A stretch of DNA of 19,924 bases from an uncultured Solirubrobacteraceae bacterium (GCA_955652345.1 CATPBV010000032.1:1-19924); one strand, 5' to 3'; counted from the first letter of the stretch, positions 7,995 through 15,045 are shown. Translations and numbers: made by a program. Notes: generated by a model from the sequence alone, not told the origin.

Positions 7995-8486
7995 ATGGAC
8001 CAGCTTGCGATCGAGAGGTTCGTCGAGGAGCTTGGTGTGCTGCTCGAACTCGAGGCGGGTACGCCGCGGATGGTCGGTCGGGCTCTGGGTTGGCTGTTGG
8101 TGTGCGACCCGCCTGAGCAGAGCGCCGCTGAGCTGGCGGAGGTCCTGCAGGCGAGCAAGGGCTCGATCAGCACGGCAACGCGGGTGCTCCTGCGGATTGG
8201 GTTCATCGAGCGGGTGCGGTTTCGCGGCGAGCGGTTTGACCGCTTCCGAGCCCGGCCGGAGGCCTGGGACGAGTTCTTCTGGCGCCAGGAGCAGTTCATC
8301 GCGCCCCGCCGGGTCCTCAGGCTGGGCCTGGATGCACTGGCCGATGAGCCTCGTGCTCGCCGGGCGCGCCTCGAGGAGCTCGATTCGATCTACGCGTGGT
8401 GGGAGGAGCGGATGCCGCGGCTGCGGGAGGAGTACGTGCGTGACCGAGATCGGGCCCGGGGCCAGGGACAAGCGGGTGAGCAATGA
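7995..8486 (+). CDS. GbsR/MarR-like transcriptional regulator of the ABC exporter operon
   Basis: From the ATG at 7995 the protein has 163 residues. Its winged helix region reads AAELAEVLQASKGSISTATRVLLRIGFIERV, the wording typical of the GbsR branch of MarR-like regulators. An arginine-rich wing and a charged helical C-terminus for dimerisation follow. An in-frame start at 7956 exists, but it would place the palindrome and promoter inside the coding region, so 7995 is preferred. The stop overlaps the ATG of the ABC ATPase gene in ATGA, which shows translational coupling. The likely job is sensing the exporter's substrate and repressing the operon through the upstream GTTCAG palindrome; this is inference. 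Confidence 0.85.
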   Translation: MDQLAIERFVEELGVLLELEAGTPRMVGRALGWLLVCDPPEQSAAELAEVLQASKGSISTATRVLLRIGFIERVRFRGERFDRFRARPEAWDEFFWRQEQFIAPRRVLRLGLDALADEPRARRARLEELDSIYAWWEERMPRLREEYVRDRDRARGQGQAGEQ

Positions 8487-9454
8487 CGAGCGTCCCCGCG
8501 ATCCAGGTGGAAGGGCTCCGCAAGAGCTTCGGGAAGGTGGTCGCGCTCGATGGGCTTGATCTTGTCGGCGCCGAAGGACGGGTTCTCGCCCTACTTGGTC
8601 CGAACGGAGCCGGCAAGACGACGCTCGTGCGGGCGCTTGCGACGCTGTTGCGACCCGACGCTGGACGCGCGGTCGTGCTTGGGCACGACGTGGTCGCCGA
8701 CCCGCTGGGGGTGCGGCGGGAGATCGGCCTCGCGGGCCAGTTCGCGGCGGTCGACGAGGTGATGACCGGGCGCGAGAACCTGATCATGGTCGGGCGGCTC
8801 TACCACCTCGGCCGGGTCGAATCCCAGCGCCGGGCCGGCGAGGTGCTCGAGCGGTTTGGTCTCTCTGATGCGGCCGACCGCCGGGCTGGGACGTACTCGG
8901 GCGGAATGCGGCGTCGACTCGATCTCGCAGCGACGCTGGTCGGCCGGCCACGGCTGATCTTCCTCGATGAGCCGACGACCGGGCTCGACCCGCGAAGCCG
9001 CGCGCAGCTGTGGGAGATGGTCGAGCAGCTGCGCGACGAGGGGACCTCGATCCTGCTGACCACGCAGTACATGGACGAGGCGGATCAGCTCGCCCAGCAG
9101 ATCGCGGTGATCGACGGCGGGAGGATCGTCGCCGAGGGCACGGCGTCGACGCTGAAAGAGCGGGTCGGGCGCAGCCGGTTGCTCGTTCGACTGGCCGAGC
9201 GTGACCGCACCGAGGAGGCACGCGCCGCGCTGGGGGCGCTCGACGGCGACGGGCCGCCCGAGATCCTGGCGCCGGGCGAGTTGTCGCTCGCAATGAGCGC
9301 TGACGATCTGCCCGCGCGTGCGGTTCGGGCGCTCGATCGGATCAACGCCGGGATCGTCGGGATCGAGGTTCGCACCCCGACGCTCGAGGAGGTGTTCTTC
9401 GCGCTCACGGGGCGGCGCACCGACGGCGAGCGACGGACCGAGGAGGCCGCGTGA
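8483..9454 (+). CDS. ABC transporter ATP-binding protein, DrrA-type
   Basis: The 323-residue ATPase carries all nucleotide-binding motifs: Walker A GPNGAGKTT (39-47), Q-loop (Q86), signature YSGGMRRR (138-145), Walker B LIFLDE (158-163) and D-loop TTGLDP. The H-loop position reads LLTTQYMDEAD, with Q in place of the usual His, as is common in the DrrA (daunorubicin resistance) group. The C-terminal extension (about 210-315) ending in RTPTLEEVFFALTG is also characteristic of that group. It overlaps the regulator upstream and the permease downstream by four bases each, so all three are made together. The role is ATP-driven export of a drug, lipid or natural product; the substrate is unknown. 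Confidence 0.95.
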   Translation: MTSVPAIQVEGLRKSFGKVVALDGLDLVGAEGRVLALLGPNGAGKTTLVRALATLLRPDAGRAVVLGHDVVADPLGVRREIGLAGQFAAVDEVMTGRENLIMVGRLYHLGRVESQRRAGEVLERFGLSDAADRRAGTYSGGMRRRLDLAATLVGRPRLIFLDEPTTGLDPRSRAQLWEMVEQLRDEGTSILLTTQYMDEADQLAQQIAVIDGGRIVAEGTASTLKERVGRSRLLVRLAERDRTEEARAALGALDGDGPPEILAPGELSLAMSADDLPARAVRALDRINAGIVGIEVRTPTLEEVFFALTGRRTDGERRTEEAA

Positions 9455-10224
9455 CCCGAGTCTCTCCCCGCGAGGCGTTGTCCGACGCGCTGGTGATGGC
9501 ACAGCGCGAACTCGGCGCGACCCTGCGCAAGCCTGCGCTGCTGGTCGTCTCGATCGTCCAGCCGGTGATGCTGCTCTTGATCTTCCGCTACGTCTTCGGC
9601 GGCGCGATCCGCACGCCAAACGGCAGCTACGCCAACTACCTGCTCCCCGCGATCCTTGTCCTGACGGGGATCTTCGGCTCGCTGATGACCGGGATCGGGA
9701 TCTCGGAGGATCTCGCCAAGGGTGTCGTCGACCGGCTGCGGTCGTTGCCGATGGCCCGCGCCGCGCCGCTGGTCGGGCGGACGCTGTCCGATCTCGTCCG
9801 CAACGCGGTCAGCCTTGTTGTGATGCTCGGGGTCGGTTACTTGGTCGGATTCCGGCCGAACCAGTCGATCGATCGATTCCTGGCCGCGATGGCGCTGGTC
9901 CTTGCGTTCGCGTACGTGTTCTCGTGGATCTCGGCCACGATCGGGCTGCTCGCCCGGGACCCGGAGACCGCCCAGTCGCTCGGCTTCATCTGGGTGTTCC
10001 CGTTGACGTTCGCGAGCTCGGCGTTCGTGCCGACTCACAGCATGCCGGCCGCCATCCAGGCGTTCGCGCAGGTCAACCCGATGACGCTGTCTGTGGACGC
10101 AGTTCGCGCGCTGACGGTGGGCGGACATGCAACGACGCCGTTGTTGGGGTCGCTGGCGTGGTTCGCGGCGTTGCTGCTTGTCTTCGTACCGCTCGCCGTG
10201 TCGCGCTATCGCGCACTCGAATAG
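9451..10224 (+). CDS. ABC-2 type transporter permease, DrrB-like
   Basis: The 257-residue integral membrane protein starts with GTG at 9451, overlapping the ATPase stop (GTGA). It shows about six hydrophobic segments, beginning near LLVVSIVQPVMLLLIF. The cytoplasmic stretch EDLAKGVVDRLRSLPMAR is the conserved coupling region of ABC-2 permeases, and FVPTHSMPAAIQAFAQVNPMT matches the conserved loop before the last spans in DrrB-type proteins. It should form a dimer paired with two copies of the upstream ATPase to make an exporter in the cytoplasmic membrane. No further operon gene follows; a tRNA on the opposite strand comes next. Confidence 0.94.
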   Translation: MTRVSPREALSDALVMAQRELGATLRKPALLVVSIVQPVMLLLIFRYVFGGAIRTPNGSYANYLLPAILVLTGIFGSLMTGIGISEDLAKGVVDRLRSLPMARAAPLVGRTLSDLVRNAVSLVVMLGVGYLVGFRPNQSIDRFLAAMALVLAFAYVFSWISATIGLLARDPETAQSLGFIWVFPLTFASSAFVPTHSMPAAIQAFAQVNPMTLSVDAVRALTVGGHATTPLLGSLAWFAALLLVFVPLAVSRYRALE

Positions 10225-10234
10225 GCGAGAGGAG

Positions 10235-10308
10235 CGCCCCCGGCAGGACTCGAACCTGCGACCCACGGCTTAGAAGGCCGTCGCTCTATCCAGCTGAGCT
10301 ACGGGGGC
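10235..10308 (-). tRNA. tRNA-Arg (anticodon TCT)
   Basis: On the minus strand the sequence folds as a cloverleaf. The acceptor GCCCCCG pairs fully with CGGGGGC, with G73 as discriminator. The D arm begins TAGCTCAGCTGGATAGAGC. The anticodon stem ACGGC/GCCGT closes the loop CTTCTAA, which carries TCT. The T arm is GCAGG-TTCGAGT-CCTGC. CCA is not encoded. It reads AGA and AGG codons, which are rare in GC-rich genomes. It is convergent with the ABC permease gene. Confidence 0.97.
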
Positions 10309-10333
10309 CTGGCGATAGCAGCTTCGCCCAAAG

Positions 10334-10379
10334 GGCGTTGGCCACGACCGATGCCGTGGCCCAATTGTGGCCAATCGCC
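10334..10379. repeat. Imperfect inverted repeat between tRNA-Arg and the zinc-ribbon gene
   Basis: GGCGTTGGCCAC (10334-10345) faces GTGGCCAATCGCC (10367-10379). The inner eight bases TTGGCCAC/GTGGCCAA are perfect, and the arms extend with one extra base on the right. The loop holds a third related copy, GTGGCCCAA (10356-10364). It lies upstream of both flanking genes, tRNA-Arg to the left and the zinc-ribbon gene to the right. It may be a regulator site or a recombination relic. Confidence 0.35.
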
Positions 10380-10426
10380 TCGACGGCACGGTACTGCTCT
10401 GGCATCTATACGCTAAGCGGCGGGAC

Positions 10427-10870
10427 ATGCGCTACTGCACCAGCTGCGGTACGTCGGTGTACGAGGGTCAATCGTTCTGCGGTGACTGCGGCATCGATCT
10501 CAGCGCACAGCGCGAGGAACCGCCGACGCAGTCGGCTGGCACGGGACCCCAGCCGCCGACTACGCACCGGACTGGCTCCCCGTGGGGCGGCGCCGTCGTG
10601 ATGATCATCGGCGTGATCATCGCCGTCGTCGTTTCGGCCAACGCCGCATCACAGGGCTCACGAGGTGGGGTTGAAGCTGGCGTGATCGTCGGCTACGCGT
10701 TCGCGATCGTGGGCTTCTTCAGCGCGCTGATGGGCCTGGTCGACTACGCGCGCCGGCCGCACCCGCCTCGCGACACGGCCGTGCCCTTGGTGCGAATGAC
10801 TGCGGGCGCGAACCGCTCGCCCGTTTCCGAATCGCAGCAGCCACCGCCCCGCGATCCGAGCCCGGCGTAA
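10427..10870 (+). CDS. Zinc-ribbon membrane protein of unknown function
   Basis: From the ATG at 10427 the protein has 147 residues. An N-terminal zinc ribbon has two CxxC knuckles (C4, C7 and C18, C21; CTSCG and CGDCG). A Pro/Thr-rich linker of about 30 residues leads to two hydrophobic segments (about 54-73 and 84-107), and a Pro/Ser-rich tail ends the protein. Starting at the zinc ribbon is typical of such proteins; the in-frame start at 10367 adds only 20 unremarkable residues. The zinc ribbon should face the cytoplasm. Proteins of this build are common in actinobacteria and mostly uncharacterised. I cannot name a function. Confidence 0.75.
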   Translation: MRYCTSCGTSVYEGQSFCGDCGIDLSAQREEPPTQSAGTGPQPPTTHRTGSPWGGAVVMIIGVIIAVVVSANAASQGSRGGVEAGVIVGYAFAIVGFFSALMGLVDYARRPHPPRDTAVPLVRMTAGANRSPVSESQQPPPRDPSPA

Positions 10871-10938
10871 CCCTGAATCCCAGGGCCTCGTCCGGTAACA
10901 CGTGGCGCTACAGCGGCTTGACGGCCCGACGGGCGTCA
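10871..10938. terminator. Possible weak hairpins between convergent genes
   Basis: Directly after the zinc-ribbon stop, CCCTG-AATCC-CAGGG (10871-10885) forms a five-pair hairpin. Further on, TGAC-G-GCCC and GGGC-GTCA (10919-10938) pair around GAC with one bulged G and reach into the Rieske stop codon. Neither has a T-run, so termination here is a guess based on the convergent arrangement. Confidence 0.3.
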
Positions 10939-11976
10939 GGCGGGTGCGGCAAGCGCCAGGCCCTGGGTGCGCATGGCCCTGCGGTACGCGACCGCGACGG
11001 CGTCGAACTTGAGGTGCATCTCGTCCGCCAGGTCGAACGGAACCTTCTCCGGTCGTTGTGACTCGACCACCTGGCGATCCTGCTCGAAGATCGTGTCCTC
11101 GAATTGCTGGAGCACCTCCGGCGGCTGGTCGCGATCGTAGTTGCGTCCGATCACGAGGTGTCCCACGCACGCCTCGTCGCCGACGGGCTGAGAGGCGAAG
11201 AAGTAGACCATCCCGCGCTCGCTGCCCCAGTCCAATCGGAGCACGATCGTGTACGGAAGCTGAAGCTGGTAGCGGCTGTGGCGCTCCGGCGCTACGCGCT
11301 CCTGATTGGCGAAAACCGGGAACTCATCGCTGTTCGGCGCCTCGGGTCGCACCACGTCATAGCGCAGGATGTGCCCGTCGGTCTGCACCGAGTGCTTCGG
11401 CACGACGGGGCGTTCAGGATCGCCGAGCAGGCCGGGGTGAACCCACGGGAAATGGCCGAAGTCGGTGAAGTTCTCCACTTGCCGCGAGGCGTCGCAGCGC
11501 CACGAGTATGGCCCGCAGTAGACCCGCTGCCAATCGTCGGCCGACTCGAGCTCGGGTACCTCGGGCAGGGGCCAGCGCGGCTCGGCCAACGCCACCCACA
11601 GCATCCCGTAGCGCTCCTGGCACATGTACGCCGCGACCTGCGCCTTGCCGGGCACACGCGAGGGATCTGCGAGCTGCGGGATCGCCTTGCATCTGCCGTC
11701 GTCTCCGTAGCGCCAGCCGTGGTACGCACACATCAGCTGGTCGCCGACCACTCGCCCCAGCGAGAGCGAGGTTCCGCGATGGATGCAGACGTCGCTGAGC
11801 GCGCGAGCGGTGCCCGCGGAGTCTCGCCATAGCGCGAGCGCCTCTCCCAGCAGGATCGCCCTGCGCGGCTCGGCCCCTAGATCGTGCGCATACGCGACCG
11901 GGTGCCAGCAGCTGCGCAGCGCCTGCGAGTCGGGGATGGCCGCGGGGGCCGAGCTATCCGGTGCCGTCGAGAACAT
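10936..11976 (-). CDS. Rieske-type aromatic ring-hydroxylating / O-demethylase oxygenase
   Basis: The 346-residue protein is the oxygenase part of a Rieske non-haem iron system. The [2Fe-2S] ligands are C64-x-H66 and C83-x2-H86 (CIH and CAYH). The mononuclear iron site is NFTDFGHFPWVH (N169, D172, H175, H180), with D300 a likely third ligand. Length and motif spacing fit the vanillate O-demethylase/pheophorbide a oxygenase group, which removes methyl groups from, or hydroxylates, aromatic rings using electrons from a separate reductase. No reductase lies nearby. The ATG at 11976 lies only eight bases after the mature 3' end of tRNA-Pro, with no Shine-Dalgarno and no room for its own promoter outside the tRNA. 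The substrate is unknown. Confidence 0.92.
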   Translation of the reverse strand: MFSTAPDSSAPAAIPDSQALRSCWHPVAYAHDLGAEPRRAILLGEALALWRDSAGTARALSDVCIHRGTSLSLGRVVGDQLMCAYHGWRYGDDGRCKAIPQLADPSRVPGKAQVAAYMCQERYGMLWVALAEPRWPLPEVPELESADDWQRVYCGPYSWRCDASRQVENFTDFGHFPWVHPGLLGDPERPVVPKHSVQTDGHILRYDVVRPEAPNSDEFPVFANQERVAPERHSRYQLQLPYTIVLRLDWGSERGMVYFFASQPVGDEACVGHLVIGRNYDRDQPPEVLQQFEDTIFEQDRQVVESQRPEKVPFDLADEMHLKFDAVAVAYRRAMRTQGLALAAPA

Positions 11977-11984
11977 TCTGTGAG

Positions 11985-12058
11985 TCGGGGCGGCCGGATT
12001 CGAACCGGCGACCTCCCGCTCCCAAAGCGGGTGCGATACCAGGCTTCGCCACGCCCCG
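11985..12058 (-). tRNA. tRNA-Pro (anticodon TGG)
   Basis: On the minus strand the acceptor CGGGGCG pairs with CGCCCCG, with A73 as expected for proline tRNA. The anticodon stem CCCGC/GCGGG closes the loop TTTGGGA with anticodon TGG. The T arm is GCCGG-TTCGAAT-CCGGC. CCA is not encoded. The 5' end touches the last base of the upstream broken gene's stop codon. The 3' end is eight bases before the Rieske start codon. It may therefore be cut out of a longer transcript. Confidence 0.96.
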
Positions 12059-12715
12059 CTAGACGCCAGACGAGTCTATCCCCCAATCCTCCCGGACCCG
12101 GTCGATCCAAGCTTGGAGACGGGCTCGCAACGGCGTGTCGTTCGCGGTAACCGACAGCACGCCGTGCTCGCATCGCCAGATACGGCCTCGCAGCTGGCCG
12201 CTGTTCGATTTCCGCTGCAACCTGATGATCGTCCCTTCGATGCCCAAGACCTCCGCCCAATAGGCGCAAAGCGTGTCGAGCTCCTGGTCGGCGTGGTATT
12301 GCAGCGCATAGTCGAGGCGCTTTGGTCGTCAGCTTCTGACTCCAGCCTGCGGCCATCGCGACCACACGTTCATCCGAGTTCCCGATGCTGACGCGATTGC
12401 GACTTCGTTTGTATCCCTCGGCGATGTAGAGCACGACGAAGTCGCGGAAGGTCGGCAAGGAGATCAGCTGCGAATACTCGGCGCAACCTGCCGGTACGCG
12501 TCCTCCCGGAGCCGCCGCCACTTGTCCTGCATCGCGAGGTTGCCGTTCCGCTGGCCCACCGACCACCGTGGCTCCCGACCCAGAGATAGATCCTTGACCC
12601 AGTAGTAAACGGTGGTCTTCGGCACCGCCAACCGCTCCGCGAGCTCGTCGATGGACAGCGCCTTCTTGATACGAAGCTCACGCGCCCGCTCCGGTAGATA
12701 TGCCGGATATGCCAT
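12059..12715 (-). pseudogene. Frameshifted gene: helix-turn-helix plus LAGLIDADG-like motif
   Basis: Three adjacent minus-strand frames together spell one protein of about 218 residues. Frame one (ATG at 12715) gives an HTH, LSIDELAERLAVPKTTVYYW, then a charged helix. Frame two takes over near 12488 with TFRDFVVLYIAEGYKRS and VSIGNSDERVV, which resemble the core motif of LAGLIDADG homing-endonuclease-like proteins. Frame three takes over near 12322 with LDYALQYHADQELD and the C-terminus, stopping at 12059. The first break is repaired by adding one G in a GG run (12487-12488), the second by removing one A from AAA (12321-12323). The two changes cancel, and the total length is a multiple of three. 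It is either a recently broken gene or carries two homopolymer sequencing errors. The stop abuts tRNA-Pro with no gap. Confidence 0.75.
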
Positions 12716-12776
12716 CGCTCTCGAACGTAGGTTCGCATGCCATTCGGACGGAACGCCGGCTGCCGCGTCCGTCGCG

Positions 12777-12782
12777 TAGGCT
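12777..12782 (+). promoter_or_regulatory. Probable -10 box for the DUF1015 gene
   Basis: TAGGCT ends 12 bases before the DUF1015 ATG. Transcription would begin about five bases before the start codon, and no Shine-Dalgarno is present, so a very short or absent leader is predicted. No clear -35 is visible. The same hexamer sits just before the cyclase gene. Confidence 0.4.
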
Positions 12783-12794
12783 CCGGCGCCGCCG

Positions 12795-14048
12795 ATGGCC
12801 GACATTCAGCCCCTCCGCGCGTTGCACTACGACCTTGAGCGCACCGGGGGTCTCCAAGACGTGCTCGCTCCCCCCTACGACGTGATCGACGAGACGGAGC
12901 GTGCCCGGCTCGAGGCGCGCTCGCCCTACAACGCGGTTCGCATCGACCTGCCGGTCGGCGAGGACCGGTATCGGGCAGCCGCGCGCACGCTTGCGGCCTG
13001 GCGCGCCGAAGGGGTGGTCGTCCAGGATCGCGAGCCCGCGGTGTGGCCGCTCGAGCAGACCTACGTCGGCCCCGACGGCGGCGAGCGCACCCGGCGCGGC
13101 TTCCTCGCGCGTGTTCGCGTGGAGGACTACGGGCCCGGCCGGATCCGTCCGCACGAGCGCACCCATCCGGCGCCGAAGGAGGATCGCCTGGAGCTGATGC
13201 GGGCGACGCGGATGAACCTCTCGCCGATCTTCTCCCTGTTCAGCGACCCCGAGGCCGGCGTGTGGCGGGGCCTCGAGCCCGCGACCACAGGCGCACCGTG
13301 GGCACAGGCGACCGACGACGGCGGAACCGTCACCCGGCTCTGGCGCGCCGACGACGCTGACGCAATCGCGGCGGTCCACCGGACGCTTGGCAGCGCTGAG
13401 CTCCTGATCGCCGACGGCCATCACCGCTACGAGACCGCCCGTACGTATGCCGATGAGGTCGGCGGGGAAGGTCCGCAGCGCTACACGCTGATGTGCCTGG
13501 TTGCCCTGGAGGACCCGGGCCTGACCGTGTTTCCGACCCACCGCCTCCTGCGCGGCGTGCGCCCGGATCAGCACGAGACGCTCGCCACGGCGATCAGACG
13601 AGACTTCGAGATCCAGGAGCTTCCCGATACCGCGCAGCTCGCTCCGGGCGCCGAGGGCGGCGTCCGCTTCGGCTACATCGACTCTCATTTCCAGCGTCCG
13701 TTCATGCTCACGCTCAAGGACCCGGCGATCGCCGACGCTGCGCTCCGCGGACACGCCGAGCCGTACCGCCGCCTCGACACCGCGGTGTTCGAGGCGCTGA
13801 TCCTGAGAGGCGCCCTCCAGATGACCGACGGCGACATCGACCACCTCTCAGGCCTCCGCTACGCGCGCGACTTCGACGAAGCGCTCCGGCTGGTTCAGAC
13901 GCGCGAGTGGGACGCGGCGTTCTTCATGGCGCCCCCGCCGATGGAGCAGGTCCAGGCCGTCGCGGCCGCGGGGGAGCACATGCCGCCCAAGTCGACCTAC
14001 TTCTATCCCAAGGTCCCCACCGGCTTGGTCTTCAACCCGCTGGAGTAG
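12795..14048 (+). CDS. DUF1015 family protein
   Basis: The 417-residue cytoplasmic protein matches the DUF1015 family throughout. The start region LAPPYDVI, SPYNAVRIDLP (43-53), PHERTHPAPKEDRLELMR (119-136) and IADGHHRYETARTYADE (205-221) are the strongly conserved family blocks. The histidine and acidic residues in the last two suggest a catalytic or ligand-binding site. I know of no firmly established reaction for this bacterial group. It starts 79 bases from the divergent HTH/LAGLIDADG-like gene. It is followed after its TAG stop, in the same frame, by the OsmC gene, so the two are surely cotranscribed and perhaps linked in expression. Confidence 0.9.
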   Translation: MADIQPLRALHYDLERTGGLQDVLAPPYDVIDETERARLEARSPYNAVRIDLPVGEDRYRAAARTLAAWRAEGVVVQDREPAVWPLEQTYVGPDGGERTRRGFLARVRVEDYGPGRIRPHERTHPAPKEDRLELMRATRMNLSPIFSLFSDPEAGVWRGLEPATTGAPWAQATDDGGTVTRLWRADDADAIAAVHRTLGSAELLIADGHHRYETARTYADEVGGEGPQRYTLMCLVALEDPGLTVFPTHRLLRGVRPDQHETLATAIRRDFEIQELPDTAQLAPGAEGGVRFGYIDSHFQRPFMLTLKDPAIADAALRGHAEPYRRLDTAVFEALILRGALQMTDGDIDHLSGLRYARDFDEALRLVQTREWDAAFFMAPPPMEQVQAVAAAGEHMPPKSTYFYPKVPTGLVFNPLE

Positions 14049-14051
14049 CAC

Positions 14052-14060
14052 AGGGAGGGA
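14052..14060 (+). promoter_or_regulatory. Ribosome binding site in front of a non-standard OsmC start
   Basis: AGGGAGGGA lies between the DUF1015 stop codon and the OsmC reading frame. Its G-rich core ends four bases before ACG (14064) and seven before ATC (14067). It is one of the clearest Shine-Dalgarno sequences in the window, which argues that translation really begins here despite the absence of ATG, GTG or TTG. Confidence 0.6.
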
Positions 14061-14063
14061 TCG

Positions 14064-14480
14064 ACGATCAAGGCCATCGCCCACCGCACCTCGAGGACAT
14101 CGTTCACACATCGCGTCGACATCCGTCAGCACGAGCTGACCATCGATGAGCCCGTCGAGCAGGGCGGCGAGGACAAGGGCCCGAGCCCTCAGGAGCTGCT
14201 GGCGGCAAGCCTTGCGTCCTGTACCGCCGTGACGATCGAGATGTACGCAAAGCGCAAGGGCTGGGACATCGGCCCCGTCGAGGTCGAGTGCAACTACGAG
14301 CCGGCTGAGCGGGGAAAGCCGACCAGCTTCGAGCTCGTGCTGCGCTTGCCGCTCGGTTTCACCGAGGAGCAGATCGACAGGTTGCGAGCCATCGCCGCGA
14401 GGTGTCCGGTCCACCGGACGCTCGCGGGCGAGGTCAGCTTCGACGAGCGCGTCGAGCTGATCGACCCAGCCGCCGGGTAG
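14064..14480 (+). CDS. OsmC/Ohr-family peroxide-reducing protein, no standard start codon
   Basis: The reading frame from 14064 gives about 138 residues of OsmC-type sequence: IKAIAHRTS, VDIRQHELTIDEP, GGEDKGPSPQELLAASLASC, then EEQIDRLRAIAARCPVHRTL. The two cysteines in LASCT and RCPVH are the pair that reduces organic hydroperoxides in this family. No ATG, GTG or TTG occurs between the in-frame TAG (14046) and a GTG at 14229, and starting at 14229 would delete the first half and the first cysteine. Many relatives begin MIKA, so ACG (14064) lies where ATG would be expected, with ATC next. Non-AUG initiation, readthrough of the DUF1015 TAG in the same frame, or a sequencing error could explain it. 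Confidence 0.78.
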   Translation, partial: TIKAIAHRTSRTSFTHRVDIRQHELTIDEPVEQGGEDKGPSPQELLAASLASCTAVTIEMYAKRKGWDIGPVEVECNYEPAERGKPTSFELVLRLPLGFTEEQIDRLRAIAARCPVHRTLAGEVSFDERVELIDPAAG

Positions 14481-14499
14481 CGATCACCGAAGGAGCGCA

Positions 14500-15036
14500 T
14501 CAGCCGTCGACAACGTCGACTCCCGCTTCGCGCAGCTCCTCCACCGCGCGCTCCCCGTCCCCCGGCGTGACCTCGACCGCCCGGGTGGCGTCGCGGTGCA
14601 CGACCACATCGAACCCAGCGCGCTTGGCATCGAGCGCGGTCGCCTTCACGCAGTAGTCGAGGGCCAATCCTGCCACGTGCACGGTGTCGACGCCGTGCTC
14701 TCGCAACAGCTGTTCGAGACCCGTGTCCTCGAAACCGGAGTAGCCCGGGCGATCTGGGTCGCGCCCGGTGTCGACTATCGCATCGATCTGGCTGCGATCG
14801 ACCCCGGGATGCAGCTCGGCGCCAGGCGTCCCACGCACGCAATGGACCGGCCACGGTCCACCGCGTTCCTCGAACGACCAATGGTCGGCTGGATGCCAGT
14901 CGCGGGTAGCGACCACGAACGGCGCCGCCTCGGCCAGCCGATTGATCGGCTCGACCACCGCATCGCCTTCGGCAACCTCGAGAGCGCCTCCGGGGCAGAA
15001 GTCGTTCTGGACGTCCACGACGATCAGAGCCTCCAT
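14500..15036 (-). CDS. pncA: Nicotinamidase-like isochorismatase-fold hydrolase (PncA family)
   Basis: The 178-residue protein matches nicotinamidases, which convert nicotinamide to nicotinate for NAD salvage. The catalytic Asp is D8 (VVDVQNDF) and the nucleophile is C129 (GLALDYCVKAT, with the usual cis-peptide region before it). The metal ligands are D46, H48, H52 and H65 (RDWHPADH and VHCVRGT). YSGF (99-102) is also conserved. The catalytic Lys normally found in a (V/F)xKG segment is replaced here: the sequence reads VDTGRDPDRPGYSGF, with T90 at that place. Activity is therefore uncertain. It is convergent with OsmC (19-base gap) and divergent from the Nudix gene across only 23 bases. Confidence 0.85.
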   Translation of the reverse strand: MEALIVVDVQNDFCPGGALEVAEGDAVVEPINRLAEAAPFVVATRDWHPADHWSFEERGGPWPVHCVRGTPGAELHPGVDRSQIDAIVDTGRDPDRPGYSGFEDTGLEQLLREHGVDTVHVAGLALDYCVKATALDAKRAGFDVVVHRDATRAVEVTPGDGERAVEELREAGVDVVDG

Positions 15037-15045
15037 CCCGTGCCC

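Noticed and set aside
8591..9619. 342-codon minus-strand frame opposite the ABC ATPase
   Set aside because: Antisense to intact Walker and signature motifs; no recognisable domain.
9085..10266. Long 393-codon minus-strand frame opposite the ABC transporter genes
   Set aside because: It is a mirror of GC-rich codons, rich in Arg, Gln, Asp and Glu, and runs into tRNA-Arg (its N-terminal MGRRFESCR is a typical tRNA translation artefact).
11877..12100. Continuation of a minus-strand frame through tRNA-Pro and the Rieske start
   Set aside because: The RSPVRIRPP stretch is just the tRNA T arm translated; only the part upstream of about 12330 belongs to a real, broken gene.
12678..13844. 388-codon minus-strand frame opposite DUF1015
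   Set aside because: The plus strand encodes a clear family protein across the same bases; the reverse frame has no motif and composition typical of shadows.
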